A stretch of 64,000 nt of DNA from Rhynchopus euleeides (GCA_963210315.1 OY723282.1:1178001-1242000); one strand, 5' to 3'. Shown: positions 11,728-23,052, counted from the stretch's first letter. Numbers and translations are program-made. Notes: generated by a model from the letters alone, not told the origin.

Positions 11728-13167
11728 CCCTTTTCCGACCACGGGGGGGTTAATTAATTTTCGAGATTTCGGGTTTCACACCGCGATCGTGAGTAAGTTG
11801 GACGGATTTTGGTGTTTTTCAAGATTTCTTTTGATGGTGAAATCGGCTGTCGCAATTATATTCAAGACAACCAAACAAAGTCCCCGGAAAACTATTTTTT
11901 CCATTTTCCCGGCAGCGACAAAGTGCACACCGTGAAAACACCCTGAAATCCTGAAAAAATCGCGTGTGGCCTTGGCAACCAAAATGTATTGGGTATCTGG
12001 AACCCACTCAGGGCCTACTGTTGCTTTCTCGAGCACAGTTGTCAAAATCCTACTCTCGGTGGCCAAACAATCGCCAAATGGTGGAGTTCAAAGCATGTTA
12101 CTGCTGATCGCAAAAACCAAAGGTTTTCGAGGGTTTTCCAGGGTACGTACCGTATTCGGAAAAATACTGGAACGGAATAATGTTCCAAGTTCCAGCCGAG
12201 ACCCCATCTGTTCCAGTTATTTTCCGTTCCAGAATTGTTTTGGGGGGTCTGCGCGGACTTGGCCGTTTTCTGAGAGTCGGGTACTTTCCCAAGGGTATGC
12301 TGGCCCACCATCCTCCACCATGGCATGGGGTGGGGTGAGGTGGGATTTCGGACATGTGCCCCAAAAACTGACAAGTACCCGCCAATTTCCCCCATATTCT
12401 AATTCTGGAACGGAAAAATACTGGAACGGAATAATGTTCCAAGTTTCGAAAATCCGGGTTTGTTCCAGTTATTTTCCGTTCCAGAAAAAATCCGTTCCAG
12501 CATTTTTCCGTTCCAGTATTTTTCCGAATACGGTATATGCAGGCTATATAGGGGCCTATATAGGTGGGTGGTCGGTGTGGGTGGGGGGGGGCCAACTTGA
12601 CCTCTGCCGTCCAGTGGGACGGAACAACGTCTTTTTTCAAAAAATTTGTTGTCGTGAAATGCGCTGTTCGTGCCATGTTCGAGACTGCCAGAGTTGTTGA
12701 ACAAAAATATTTCCCTCCCTTGACAAACGCGAAAGCCAAGTCCCTGGTTAATTAGCATTCCTGGTCATGGGGTCTGGGTGTCGTCACCCCCACCGGGCCA
12801 CTTTCAGCCTCACGAATCCGTGCGAAGCGGCGATTTTCGGACAGATTCAGCCCAGAACAATTCCAGGAAGAAAAATCGATCAAAAAGTTCAAGTTCGCAA
12901 CATGTTACTTGGTCTTGACATTTTTTCTCGTTTTTCCAAAAAATGGCCAAAAACCAGAATTCTCGGATTTTCGTGTTTTCCCCTCCGGTGGGAACATGAA
13001 TTCTGTAAACCAACATGTCCAAACACGCATGTTCGTGGAATATTTTTCACCAGCCCTTTTCACCATAAAAAGAAATCTTCAAGAAGGTGACATTCTAAGG
13101 AACTTACCTCCCAACCCCAATTTTTTTGCATTAACCACGCATATATGCGTGGTTAGTCGGGAAAGGG
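11728..13167. mobile_element. piggyBac-like element, non-autonomous
   Basis: Flanked by TTAA at 11724-11727 and 13168-13171. The ends are CCCTTTTCCGACCACG and, inverted, CCCTTTCCCGACTAACCACG. A second inverted pair lies further in (AGATTTCTTTTGATGGTGAAA near 11822 against its near-complement near 13056-13080). The right end carries a perfect 24-bp palindrome at 13132-13155. A TTAA target and CCC termini are hallmarks of piggyBac elements. No transposase remains, and a second element is nested at 12150-12533. Confidence 0.7.
12150..12533. mobile_element. Nested TA-flanked TIR element
   Basis: Termini CCGTATTCGGAAAAATACTG and its exact complement, flanked by TA on both sides (12148-12149, 12534-12535), as expected for Tc1/mariner-type MITEs. 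The interior repeats the text GGAACGGAATAATGTTCCAAG at about 12172 and 12424, with TTCCGTTCCAG blocks between, so part of the element has been duplicated internally. It has no coding capacity. Confidence 0.75.
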
Positions 13168-13171
13168 TTAA

Positions 13172-14264
13172 AGAAAGCCCCAACCCAGGTTCCCTGCCCA
13201 CCTGGGTGGCTCGAGCGATTCACACTGGGTCCCTTCCCCTGGTGGTCCACCGACGGGAAAATTTACTAAAGAAAGTGTTTGTCGCCAGAGCGGCAGGTTT
13301 TTATGCCTGCTTGGGGCCCTTGAGTGCTGCGAGCAGCCTTGGGCTGTTTTTCAGCCAGAATCAATCACGAGCGGGCCCAACGCGGAACGCTCCCCAATCA
13401 TTCTGTGGGGGTGCAGGGCTGGGGCACCCTGGAGGGGGTTTTGATTATTCCACCCCACTCCATACCCCCCCCCACCCCCTGCAAACCCGGCAAAATCATC
13501 TACTCTCCCACTGTGTCTCAGGCGCTGCCTGCTTTTGGAGTGAAGAGGGGATATGCCGGTACTGTACCCAACTGTTCTCTACATCACTGCCCCACGACCA
13601 CCGGGACCCCCCCCCCCCCCCTCGGCAGAGAAGTCGGGTTTTCTGCATCAGCGTGTAGTGTCACCCTCGATGTAGTGTGTAGTAATCTTGCCCATGACCT
13701 GGTGGTGCTGTGATGTGCCCTAGCCTGTACCATGTGTGATTTCGCACCGTGTGCTGTGTTTTGGAGTGGGGGGGGGAGGGAGGGGGGGGGAGTAGGGTCA
13801 GACATCCGCTGGGGTCGTTGTGCCTTTAGCTGCTGCCACCCGAGTCTATATCGATATCGTTCATACCTTGACAAAAAAAGAGACTTGTATTTGCCGTTGA
13901 TTTTTTTATATACCTCTCCCTTTGCATTCCGTTTTGTTTTGACAGCGCTTATTTTTTATTTTTGGCATTTTTCAAAGATGCAATGCAACCATGACCCCCC
14001 CGCCCCCCCCTCCCCCACCCCGCTGCGTCCCTCTCGGGTACCACCCACATCTGGATCTCTATGAGGGACGGCCCTCCCCCCCTCAAACACACCCCGCGCT
14101 GTTCTTTGAAGACTTTCGTGGCCTTGTTTCATCACACCCTCCCCCACCACGCAGTCGCACACACCACGCCACACACCGCACCCCTGCCCTTGCGCGCCCC
14201 TCGCCTCGCCTCCTGCAACACACATCTCTGTTCTTCGGCACCCCCCACCCCCCCCAGCAAGGCG
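13172..14264. other. Spacer before secreted-protein gene
   Basis: No supported gene. C-run at 13608-13622, G-runs at 13765-13790, AT-rich stretch 13870-13980, then C-rich DNA leading to CACCCCCCCCAG at about 14247-14258. That is a pyrimidine tract plus AG about 7 bases before the next ATG. Confidence 0.45.
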
Positions 14265-15131
14265 ATGTCTGCCTCCGTGGCCTTCCCTGCAGCCTCGCTG
14301 CTGCTAGGCGCGGCACTGCTCTCCGGTGCGCATGGTGTGACCATCGGCTGCACAGGGGATGCATGCACGGTACTCGGCGACCTGCTTGCGGTGTGCCACA
14401 GCAACTCTACCTGCACGTGCAGTACCGGATACAGCGTGCCGGCTTCATCGGGGGGCGTCACGGCGGTCACCTGTAGTCCTGACTCTACTGCGGCCGATGT
14501 GGTGGTGCCTTTCCAGTTGTCTTTCTACTTCCCGGCAGGTGTCTCTGCGAATGTGACGGACACAATGCGCACCGACCTTACCCAAGCGATGACGCAGCAC
14601 TTCGGATCCCAGGCATATCTGGACATGACTCAAGGTTCCATCATCCTCGCTGTCGTCGGCACCACTACGCAGTCCAACATCAACAAGCTCGCGCCTGAGG
14701 CAATCTCCGCTGGGGTTAGCTCCGCCTTTAATAAATACGCCGCTGTCCTGGGCAACGTCAACGTGCTGCCTGTCGTAACCCTTAGCACAACGGGCTGCAC
14801 GTCAATCGTGGCAGGTGCCGCGCAGACCATTGCGGTGACAGTGTCCAGTGGCGGGGATGTCTGTGTCGCCTCCCGGTGCACCACACCTGCATATGTGGCT
14901 ACCCCGTCGGGGGGTGTGTGTCTGCCGTCTGACTCCGATGACGGCCTGGAGGCGATCCACATCGCAGGGATTGTCGTTGCATCTTGCATCCTGGGCATCG
15001 TGATCTTCGGCGCCATCGTCTTCTTCGCCTGCAAGACACCCACAGAGAACAAGCCGCTCGAGTCGCTCGCGGTTCCTACCGAGCCTGCGAAGGAGGCGGA
15101 AGTCAAAGAGGCAGATCTGGCGGCTGCGTAA
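14265..15131 (+). CDS. Single-pass secretory-pathway membrane protein, hypothetical
   Basis: 288 residues from the ATG at 14265. I chose this start over the upstream open frame because it gives a clean signal peptide (FPAASLLLGAALLSGAHG) and follows the AG of a C-rich acceptor-like tract. The ectodomain (about 25-235) has 11 cysteines, four of them in the Cys-rich stretch CTGDACTVLGDLLAVCHSNSTCTC near the N-terminus, and a Thr/Ala/Val-rich middle with FQLSFYFPAGVSANVTDTMR. A hydrophobic helix (about 236-262, IHIAGIVVASCILGIVIFGAIVFF) is followed by a short acidic/lysine tail ending DLAAA. It is probably a type I surface protein. The region FYFPAGVSANVT to VTLSTTG could be a small extracellular fold, but I cannot name it. 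Confidence 0.7.
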   Translation: MSASVAFPAASLLLGAALLSGAHGVTIGCTGDACTVLGDLLAVCHSNSTCTCSTGYSVPASSGGVTAVTCSPDSTAADVVVPFQLSFYFPAGVSANVTDTMRTDLTQAMTQHFGSQAYLDMTQGSIILAVVGTTTQSNINKLAPEAISAGVSSAFNKYAAVLGNVNVLPVVTLSTTGCTSIVAGAAQTIAVTVSSGGDVCVASRCTTPAYVATPSGGVCLPSDSDDGLEAIHIAGIVVASCILGIVIFGAIVFFACKTPTENKPLESLAVPTEPAKEAEVKEADLAAA

Positions 15132-17384
15132 AGTTCCCATCCCGCCTCTGCCACCTTTAGAGCTGCCCCCCACCCACGCCTGTGCATGTGTTGCCAGGAG
15201 CTCAACCCCCCCTGCACTGTGTGCCCCGCCCGGTGCCCAACTGCAGTTGGGCACCCCTCTCACGAAACAATGCAAAATAGCGAACGCAAACTTGAAAAAA
15301 ACTTTGTTACTTTTTTTGCAAGAACAGCTAGCTTTTCGCACTAAAAATACTCGTGGCAGCGTTCGGTATCCTGCACACATGCACTAGCAGGCACCGTTCG
15401 TACAAACAAAGAACGCAACTCCAAGTCTTTTTGAAGCGGGTGTGTTGGGCCAACCCCCGCCGCCCCCACCCCGTTGCGTGGTGGGGTGTGTGTGTGTGGT
15501 CTGCTCCCCCACCCCACCCCCACCCCGGCAATTCTCACCCTCGCCTCGCGCGATCGTCGTAGTGATACACGCCTGCCACCTCTTCTGCGGTGCTTGCATC
15601 CGCCACTGCTTTTTCGCCCTTCCTCCGAGTTGCCGCCCCCCCGCAAACTGTTGTAGGGGAGGGTGCTCGGCTGGATGTGTGTTGCGGCAGTGGCGGTCGC
15701 GCCTGCCCCAGCCCTCCTGACACATTGCCACCCCGGGTGGCGGCGTGTGCTGTGAGTCTGTTGGTGTGTGTCCCCCCCCCCCCCCCCCCCCCCATCCCCC
15801 CTCCTTGAGACAGAGTTTTGCCTTCACTCTCGACAATGAACCCCTCGAGACAGTGGAGGCAATCGCCAGATTTCGCTCGGTCCGACCGACACCGCGCAAG
15901 AAAACTGCCACCTGTGTGTGTGGCCTCGGTATCGGTAGGGCGGTGGGAGGTAGGTCAGATGTGTGGATGCGTGGATCGGACGGGCCATGTATTCCCATTC
16001 CCTTCGTCAGCCCAGCACACGGCTCGACACCCGGGTTTTGCGCACGATCAAGGGGAAGTCCTGCACCCCTTTATCTTGCTGCGCTGCTCGGAGAGTGTGC
16101 GGGGTTGAGATGTGGCGTTCCCCCCACCCCCCCTTTTGCCCTGTGTGTGAATAGTATTTCTCATCTGAGCTGTGCTTGCGTGGCGTGGATACGGTATCTC
16201 GCTTCCATTGCGGTTTATGCCTAGAGGAGGGTCCACGCACATCACCACCACCGTGCTCCATCCCCTTTCGGTCACTGTATGTTGTTTTCGGGTTCATAGG
16301 CGGCAGGGTCGTAGTGCTAGGGGGGGCTGCCGGTGGTATTGATTCAGCCTGTTGGATCGGTAATATGTTCTGTATCGGGTGGGTCCAAAGGGCAAGGCGG
16401 TGGCATCATTCACAACGCAGCCTGCCACAGCAGTGTGACGTGCAGCCGGTCTCTGTATTGCCCACGTATTGTTTTGGAGTTGTGTCAATGACGCAGGAAG
16501 CTTTGCGATGCAGATCATGCAGGGCACACCACACCCACAGCAGGCGTGTAGGATTGTGCCTCTGTGCCTCGCTCGTTTATCTACGGATATTCACTTCTCT
16601 CCCCTTACTCATTTGCAGACGCAAAGTTTTTTTTGTGCGAGCAGTGCGTGCCTTGGTTGCAGCGAATTCAGCTCCAGCCAAATATCTGTGCCACCGAAAA
16701 GGGATGCTGGTGTCTTGTATTCTGGTTTGCGGGGGGGGGGGGGGGTTTTCTGGCGTGGCGACGTCAACCAGTGACCAATCCTGTGGCACAGATTTGACGC
16801 TGGAAAATCCACCACCTTATGGTTGTTAAGACTGGTGGTGCACCGTGTGCGGTGTCGCGCAACCACCCACCCTCGCCCCCCCCCCCCCCCCCCTCCCTGA
16901 AGTCGGAGACTCGGAGTGGGGCGTCCGGTGGGTGGGGAGCAAACATTTCCTAGAGGGATCAAGCCGAGCTGTATGCCAAACACAGCAGGGAACGAGCACC
17001 ATGGCGCATCCCTCCCCCCCTCCCCCCCCACCCCGGACAGATTTTTTTGGCAGAACAGTCCGCTTTTCGCACTCGAAAGACGCAGGACAGCATGATGTAC
17101 CTTACACATACTGTCATATGTACACAAACGTGCGCCGTTGAGACAAACAAATCGCGCAATCCCAAGTAGTTTTTGCTCAGGCCTGTACCAGGTCATCACA
17201 GGGGTTCGTGCCAGGACCATGCATGGCGGTTTGGTTGATCCCACGCGGAGAACCACGTAGAAAGTGTGCGGCACCCCTCCCCCCGTGTGGACCCTTGCGA
17301 ACACACCCCCCACACACCCGGCAGGACAGCAGCAGCGTTCGTTGCCCCTCCCCTTTCCAGGGCTCACTGTTCAGTCCCCGCACG
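15132..17384. other. Repeat-containing spacer upstream of cyclase 1
   Basis: No supported gene. It contains a 25-base-scale C-run at 15772-15794, other C/G runs (16730-16746, 16877-16893), and two related blocks at 15318-15440 and 17040-17175 (each a T-run, then AGAACAG, CTTTTCGCACT, CGTTCGTAC or similar, and CAA(C/T)(T/C)CCAAGT). It also holds a TTCGCTCGGTCCGACC motif near 15873 and a repeat E copy at 16474. The stretch ends with CCCCTCCCCTTTCCAG at 17345-17360, an acceptor-like tract 25 bases before the ATG. Confidence 0.45.
16474..16650 (+). repeat. Dispersed repeat E, copy 1
   Basis: Shares with 44729-44890 the blocks TGTTTTGGAGTTGTG, ACGCAGGAA, GATGCAGATCATGCAGG, ACACCACACCC, CAGCAGGCGTGT and TTTGCAGAC(G/A)CAAAGTTT in the same order. 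A shorter copy is at 23053-23165. Both full copies lie roughly 0.6-0.9 kb upstream of a cyclase gene. Confidence 0.7.
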
Positions 17385-19505
17385 ATGGGGTGGTTCGAAG
17401 ATGTCGTATCGATGGACGGGCGCCTGAAGGGGGCTGACCGCAGCAACAGACAGCTGCTCTTCGGCATTTCCATAGCTGGGACGGCAGTCATGATAATTTC
17501 ATTCGCTGCCATGCCCGTTGATCACATGGTACCGCTGCTCGTTGTGCACTTATGCATTATATTGACATCCATGCTTCTCCTCCTTGCGCAGTGTATCTGC
17601 CGCATTCGCATCACAAAGCGCATGGTGCAGACATATGCTGTGGTGTGGACTTTTGCGATGTGCCTCGTGCACCTGCACGACCAATCCATGAGCGTCACAC
17701 CCATGTGGTCCCTGTTCGTGGCGGTGCTGGACCTGTCGCTCGTGATGCGTCTTGGCAGGGGCTTCTCCATGCGCCTCCTGGGGGCCATCCTCCTGTGGAT
17801 AGCCCTGCTGCAGCTCGAGATGGGTTTCCGCTTCGGGCTGCTGGACCTGCCGGGTACCTCGTCAACGTCCTTCCGCCTCCAGGAGCTGGCGCACCAGTGT
17901 GAGTGCTCCGACCCACCGTGTATCATCAATCTGATTCAGGGTATGAGGAATTTTATGGCCACGCCTTTCGCACTCGTCATCGACTTCGTTGCGACGCGTG
18001 CGTTTGCGGATGATGCAGAGAAGGAGAAGGCGGCGATGACACGCACCATCGAGACTGTGGGGGCGATTGCACAGCTGCTGGCGGGCTACGACGTCGACAC
18101 CGTGGCGGACATGCTGCAGGAGGCGGAGGCGGAGGGGCGGCTGCCTGCAGCGATGCAGGATGCGCTGCGTGATTTAGAGCAGAACCTGCGTGCGTACCGT
18201 TCCTACCTGCCTGCCGTGTTGCTGGATCAGCAGCACTTGCTGGATGTGTCGGGTAAGAACAGTTCGATTGTACCTGCGGATGTACCCGGTGTGACGAGTG
18301 GGGAGGCAACAATCGTGTTCACAGACATCCGTTCGTCGACATCCATCTGGGAGGCGGCACCCGAGGCGATGAAGAAGGCGATGAAGACGCACAACGCGGT
18401 GATGCGGGGTGAGATCTCTGCGTGGGGTGGGTACGAGGTGAAGACGATCGGGGATGCCTTCATGGTTGCGTTCGAAGATGCACATGCGGGTGTGTGCTTT
18501 GGGCTGGCGGCGCAGGAGAAGCTGCTTGCTACAGAGTGGCCTGCGGCGCTGCTGGAGGTCCCGATCTGCCGCTCGACGGGGCTGTGGGGCGGGTTGACGG
18601 TGCGTGTCGGTGTGAACGAGGGTCCTGTAATGACAGAGATGAATACCCTGACTGGGCGTGTGGACTACTTCGGGCACACAGTGAACATGGCGTCGCGTCT
18701 GGAGAGCACGTGCGTGCCTGGTGCGGTGGCTCTGACGAGTGCGGTGTGGGCACAGGTGAGTGTAGCGTGTGGGACTGCTGTGGCCGGTGACGAGGTGGTG
18801 ACGGAGGTGAAAGGTGTGAACGAGCGGGTGACTGTGCGACTTGTGTGGCCTGCTGCCCTTGCAGGCAGACAGCACCGCCCGCTGTCTGGGATCGCCAGCG
18901 TCCGAAGAACCAGTAGCCGCCAACCCTTGTCGCCCTCATCGCACAGACATTGTGGCATTCTGGACAACCCTGCAGCAAGGCCGCACGAGAATCATGCGAC
19001 GACTGGCGTTATCTCACTGTTCACCACACTGGAAGGGTCCAGCGCGTACCAAATCAGCAACGGACTGGATGCGATTGTACCGCTGCTGCACCAGAGCCGT
19101 GGCACACTTGTGTCGCTGTTTGGTGAGCACCTGTTTACGGGATGGAACCTCGTGCAGCCTGTCCCTATGCACGCGGAGAACGCTGTGCGGTTTGTGCAAC
19201 GTGCCCTGCGTGTGCCACTGGGTGAGAGCATCACAGCAGGCCTGGCGAGCGGGATGGTGCACCACGGAGACGTGGGGACACTCAGCCAGCGCTTTATGAC
19301 AGCTGCCGGGCCTGGTGTGACGATCGCCCTGCAGGTGTGGCGCACGGCATGCGATGCGGGGCGGCGCTTCCTCTACACCCCGGGTGAGGACGCAGTGCTG
19401 GCCGGTGCGCTGCAGGGCGTGCTCCAGGCGAGCACCCTGGTGTCTCAAAAGGTTGCTGTACGCAATGCTGATGTGCTGCTGTACGAAATGGGGTGCACTC
19501 ACTGA
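17385..19505 (+). CDS. Membrane adenylyl cyclase (class III) with degenerate second cyclase domain
   Basis: 706 residues from the ATG at 17385. This start gives MGWFEDVVSMDGRLKG, aligned with the starts of the two paralogues. Residues about 25-145 hold hydrophobic helices, with another near 190-205. A helical linker (about 210-280, ending YRSYLPAVLL) leads into the catalytic domain (about 305-500). Metal-binding aspartates are D314 (VFTDIRSS) and D357 (KTIGDAFM). N434 and R438 (HTVNMASR) are the expected transition-state residues. K353 with D427 (GRVDYFG) is the adenine-selecting pair, so the product should be cAMP. Residues about 545-700 look like a second cyclase fold that has lost its metal ligands (SLFTTLEG in place of VFTDIEG, SLFGEHLFTGWN in place of the second Asp motif). 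It resembles kinetoplastid adenylyl cyclases in the catalytic core but has a multi-helix N-terminus. Confidence 0.85.
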   Translation: MGWFEDVVSMDGRLKGADRSNRQLLFGISIAGTAVMIISFAAMPVDHMVPLLVVHLCIILTSMLLLLAQCICRIRITKRMVQTYAVVWTFAMCLVHLHDQSMSVTPMWSLFVAVLDLSLVMRLGRGFSMRLLGAILLWIALLQLEMGFRFGLLDLPGTSSTSFRLQELAHQCECSDPPCIINLIQGMRNFMATPFALVIDFVATRAFADDAEKEKAAMTRTIETVGAIAQLLAGYDVDTVADMLQEAEAEGRLPAAMQDALRDLEQNLRAYRSYLPAVLLDQQHLLDVSGKNSSIVPADVPGVTSGEATIVFTDIRSSTSIWEAAPEAMKKAMKTHNAVMRGEISAWGGYEVKTIGDAFMVAFEDAHAGVCFGLAAQEKLLATEWPAALLEVPICRSTGLWGGLTVRVGVNEGPVMTEMNTLTGRVDYFGHTVNMASRLESTCVPGAVALTSAVWAQVSVACGTAVAGDEVVTEVKGVNERVTVRLVWPAALAGRQHRPLSGIASVRRTSSRQPLSPSSHRHCGILDNPAARPHENHATTGVISLFTTLEGSSAYQISNGLDAIVPLLHQSRGTLVSLFGEHLFTGWNLVQPVPMHAENAVRFVQRALRVPLGESITAGLASGMVHHGDVGTLSQRFMTAAGPGVTIALQVWRTACDAGRRFLYTPGEDAVLAGALQGVLQASTLVSQKVAVRNADVLLYEMGCTH

Positions 19506-20439
19506 TACTTCCTCAGTGAGCAGCCAGCCGTGAATCCATGCGTGGGACCCAAACCATCCCTGCACCCATCACCGAGGAGGTGCAGGGCGAACTTGACTTT
19601 GAAGGGCCACTGTTGCAATTCTGCTGGCCGCGGCGTGGCATTGCCACGTCGCCTGTTCCTCTTTTCCTTTTGTTCGGCTTGTTGGTGTGGCCCGCGAGAG
19701 GGGCCGCGTTGACACAGGCCCTGCATCGTGCCCATCAACCGACTTGTTTCTGACCCGCCTTCATGCTGGGGGTCTACCCCTGACTGTTCTGATGGTGTCC
19801 GAGGTGCCCAAAAAGGATGCCTGTGCTTGAGTGTAGGCAATGTCGTCTCTGCCCTCCATTGAACCTGTGGGCCTGGCATTTCCATGCCACGGCTGAGGTG
19901 TACTCGAGGGGGCGAACAACTCCCCAGATTCAGACGGGGTTTTTGTCACAAGGCTCCAGACCGTTTCCCGGGGGTCTGGGTCGAATTTTCGGGTCAGACC
20001 AGGTATTAGGTTGGTTCTGGTGGTATTCTGAAAAAGTGGTTTTGTCGGGCTTCCCCCCGAAGGCAAGATCTCCGTGTGGGTGAGGTGGGTGTGTTCGGGG
20101 TGTGTGCGTCACATAAAAAGGGCAACACAGTGTCCGTCACTCCCGGTCGCTTCACGTGTCGGGGTGTGGTCGCCAATACCAAAAAAGCGGGGGGGGGGGG
20201 GGGGGGAACTCGGTATGAAGAGCCTGCGTGTCGCGTGTGTGTGTTCCGCCTACACCATACCCTATCCCACCCCACCCATCCCCAATGCACCTTGAAGGTC
20301 CTGGTAGACCTGCCTTTGCCTTTCGCTCTCGCCAATCAAACCCCCCCCAATGCACATTCCCACGGATCCTCGCCAAACGCCTTGACACCACGAGCATTCT
20401 GACCCCCCCACCACCCCCCCACCCGCAGTGCAGACAACA
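19506..20439. other. Spacer between cyclase 1 and WSC gene
   Basis: No gene supported. A G-run lies at 20190-20206. C-rich DNA ends in CACCCCCCCACCCGCAG at 20412-20428, an acceptor-like tract 11 bases before the ATG. The frame opened by a GTG at 20428 is not the likely start. Confidence 0.45.
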
Positions 20440-22473
20440 ATGCTACCCCGTCCGCACCGCACGCCGGTGCCAGCGGTGGCAGCATGCACCCTCATCCTCC
20501 TCCTCCTTTACACCACACCATGCGTTGCGGCACGCTTCCACTACATCGGATGCTTCCATGACGATACAGATCGGGACTTGGATGGTGCCGCTGACAGGTC
20601 TATGGCAGCTGCATCCCCTGCGAGGTGCAGGGCGTTCTGCCTGAGTGCGAGGGGGGGCCCGTTCCGCTTCATGGGGTTGCAGTATGGCGGTGAGTGCTTC
20701 TGCGGCAACACCTACGGCCGCCACGGCGACGCCGATCTGAACTGCACCATGGCCTGCGCCACCGACGTGACGCAGACCTGCGGCAACCTGATGGTCAGCT
20801 CCGTCTACAGCCTCAACTTCACTCACCCCGCACCCCCTCTGACGACCACCACCCACGTGCCCCCCCCGCTGCCCACCTCTGCGCCTGGCAGCACTGCGGC
20901 GCAGCCCACCTCCTCTGCCTCTGCAGACATCCCTGGCGAGCAGAGCATCGCAGGCATCAGCGTCGCGCTCTCCCTCGTCGGGGCTGTGGCAGGGCCGTCG
21001 TCCGTCATCGCATCCGCCAAGACACAGCTGGTGCGCAGAGTGCCTCTGCTTTGCACAGAGGACCCCTACATCAACGCGTCGCTGCCGTGGGACCTAAGCC
21101 CGACAGGGCTGAAGGTGGGCTCCGGGGAGCTGCGCCACTTCATGGGTGCCGTGTTCGGAGGGGTGATCATCCTGGTGGTGGTGCTCCTTCTCTGCTTTGC
21201 CTTCTCGCGTGCCCTGGGGAAACAGCTCAACTACGGCGTGCTTATGATCCCCGTGGGGCTGCTCATCCCAGGCACAATCGTGTCTGCGGCAAACCTCATT
21301 GCGGATGGCGGGGCGCTCCCGGTGTTCGTTGGGGCGATCGGGGTTCTGGAGGTGGTGCTGGTCCCCGTGGTGCTGATCCAGAAGGTGCTGAAGAGGAAGT
21401 CCTTCTCCGCAAAGACCGTGGCGTGCAGCCCGGAGAGGCGCGGGTCGAGCGCCGTGGTGTCGCTCCTCGGGAGCGACATGTGGGTGTCGAGGGAACCCGA
21501 CACAGACTTCACGAAGAAATTCAGGATGTGCTTCGACATGTTCCACAAGAGGTGCCGCCACTGGGTCCTCGTCGAGCTCGCAACGGAGGGGATGCTCAGC
21601 GTCCTCGCTGCATGGGATGACGGGAGGCACTGCACCGAGCGGAGCCTCATGGCCACCGTCATAATGCTCCTCAACTTCACCTCCCTACTGCTGGTCCGCC
21701 CCTACATCGCACCCGTCGACAACGCGGTTGCATGCGGCACAGCTGGCCTGCTCCTGGCCTCCTCTGCCATCTCCACATCTGCTGCGACAGGGTACAGCAA
21801 CAACATACTCCCGAAGCTTCTCACCATGGCGGCAGGGATCCTCATCTGCTGCAAAGCGGTGTTGGATCTTGTCATCTTCGTGACAGACCTGCGGAAGGGA
21901 AAGGCCCCGGAGGCGGTGACTCCGCCTGCCGTGCCGTCCCCGCTGGCGGCATCCGGCCCGCAGGGGCGTGCCGCACTGCACGTGCTGCCGCACCCCGCAG
22001 TCCAGAGGCAGCTCTCCACCGGGGGGTACGATAGCATATCCCCTGGCTGCACGATGAAGGCGCTTTACGGGGAGGAGGGATGCGGTGTGAGAGAGAGAAT
22101 CCTCTCACTCACGAACACAGAATCCTCGCTTGGGTCGCCCCTGCTGGGGGGCACGGTGCTCGGGGCGGATGCTTGGGGTCACCCGCTGTTGGGGAGCCAG
22201 GGTGGCGGTTGTGTCGGTTGTAGCGGTGGTGGTGGTGGCGGCGGCGGCGGCGGCGGGGTGGTGTATGGGGAGTACGATCGCCCCAGCCCCAGCCCCCCCG
22301 GGCACGAGCCGCTGCTGCTGGTGCCGCCGCGTGACATGGCGCAGCTGAGGGGGGATCTCTCGGAGGGGTCGGCGATGACAGCCGCGAAGCACCCGTTCTT
22401 CCTCCAGATGATGCAGAGGAAGGAGACGCAGAGGAACGTGTGGCCGTCGCCGCGGATGCAGCTGCTTGTGTGA
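20440..22473 (+). CDS. WSC-domain 7-TM membrane protein
   Basis: 677 residues from the ATG at 20440. A signal peptide spans about 1-30 (VAACTLILLLLYTTPCVAA). Residues about 33-125 are a WSC domain: YIGCFHDD, paired cysteines, then the diagnostic GLQYGGECFCGNTYG, CTMAC and CGNLM. WSC domains are extracellular, Cys-rich and linked to carbohydrate binding and wall or surface sensing. A Thr/Pro/Ser-rich stalk follows, then seven hydrophobic segments beginning near nucleotides 21143, 21233, 21319, 21566, 21644, 21725 and 21815, with RPYIAPVDNA between the fifth and sixth. A long cytoplasmic tail contains Gly runs and ends near RMQLLV. The 7-TM core is paralogous to that of the gene at 59135. The loop spacing and RPY motif recall TRP-like 7-TM cores of other protists (tentative). 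A sensor or channel at the cell surface is the best guess. Confidence 0.8.
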   Translation: MLPRPHRTPVPAVAACTLILLLLYTTPCVAARFHYIGCFHDDTDRDLDGAADRSMAAASPARCRAFCLSARGGPFRFMGLQYGGECFCGNTYGRHGDADLNCTMACATDVTQTCGNLMVSSVYSLNFTHPAPPLTTTTHVPPPLPTSAPGSTAAQPTSSASADIPGEQSIAGISVALSLVGAVAGPSSVIASAKTQLVRRVPLLCTEDPYINASLPWDLSPTGLKVGSGELRHFMGAVFGGVIILVVVLLLCFAFSRALGKQLNYGVLMIPVGLLIPGTIVSAANLIADGGALPVFVGAIGVLEVVLVPVVLIQKVLKRKSFSAKTVACSPERRGSSAVVSLLGSDMWVSREPDTDFTKKFRMCFDMFHKRCRHWVLVELATEGMLSVLAAWDDGRHCTERSLMATVIMLLNFTSLLLVRPYIAPVDNAVACGTAGLLLASSAISTSAATGYSNNILPKLLTMAAGILICCKAVLDLVIFVTDLRKGKAPEAVTPPAVPSPLAASGPQGRAALHVLPHPAVQRQLSTGGYDSISPGCTMKALYGEEGCGVRERILSLTNTESSLGSPLLGGTVLGADAWGHPLLGSQGGGCVGCSGGGGGGGGGGGVVYGEYDRPSPSPPGHEPLLLVPPRDMAQLRGDLSEGSAMTAAKHPFFLQMMQRKETQRNVWPSPRMQLLV

Positions 22474-23052
22474 TGGGGTTGTCGGTTGTGTCGGCAACAG
22501 GAGGGGCACACCACACACACACCCCACCCTCGCCCCCCCTCCCCCCCCCATCTGCTCCTTGTGTGGTCTTGTATGATTTGCCTTTATTTTTTAACAAAAC
22601 AACTCGCGATATACTTTTGATTCGTGCGCCGGGGTTCGGTGTTCGGACAAATGACCCTTCCATATTTTTGTTGCGTGAGGAAGTGGGGGGGGGGGGGTGG
22701 GGCGGGTGTTGCCTGCGCTATTTTTGAAGAAGATGAAGATGGTGGGGGGGGGGGGGGAGGAGGAGGGGGATGAAGAAGAAGAAATGAAGGGACGCCGGCT
22801 CCCCTCTCTGTGCGCCTGAACTTTCTCGACTTTTTCTCCCCACCCCCGTGCGATGATGCCTTGCTCGCTAATACTCCGCCGTGTTGCAATGCCTGTCAGG
22901 GAGAGGGTGGGGATGCGTGATGATCTGGCAGCAAATGATCTGCCCTGCCTGCGCGCAGCCAGCCGGAGTACGCAGGTGCAGAAGTTGGTGAACGGGGGGT
23001 GTCAGTCAGCCGGAGGGGGGGGGGGGGGGGGATAGTTCATTGCCCTTCCATT

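Noticed and set aside
20428..20439. GTG at 20428 as start of the WSC gene
   Set aside because: It overlaps a likely AG acceptor. The ATG at 20440 is in frame and directly precedes the signal peptide.
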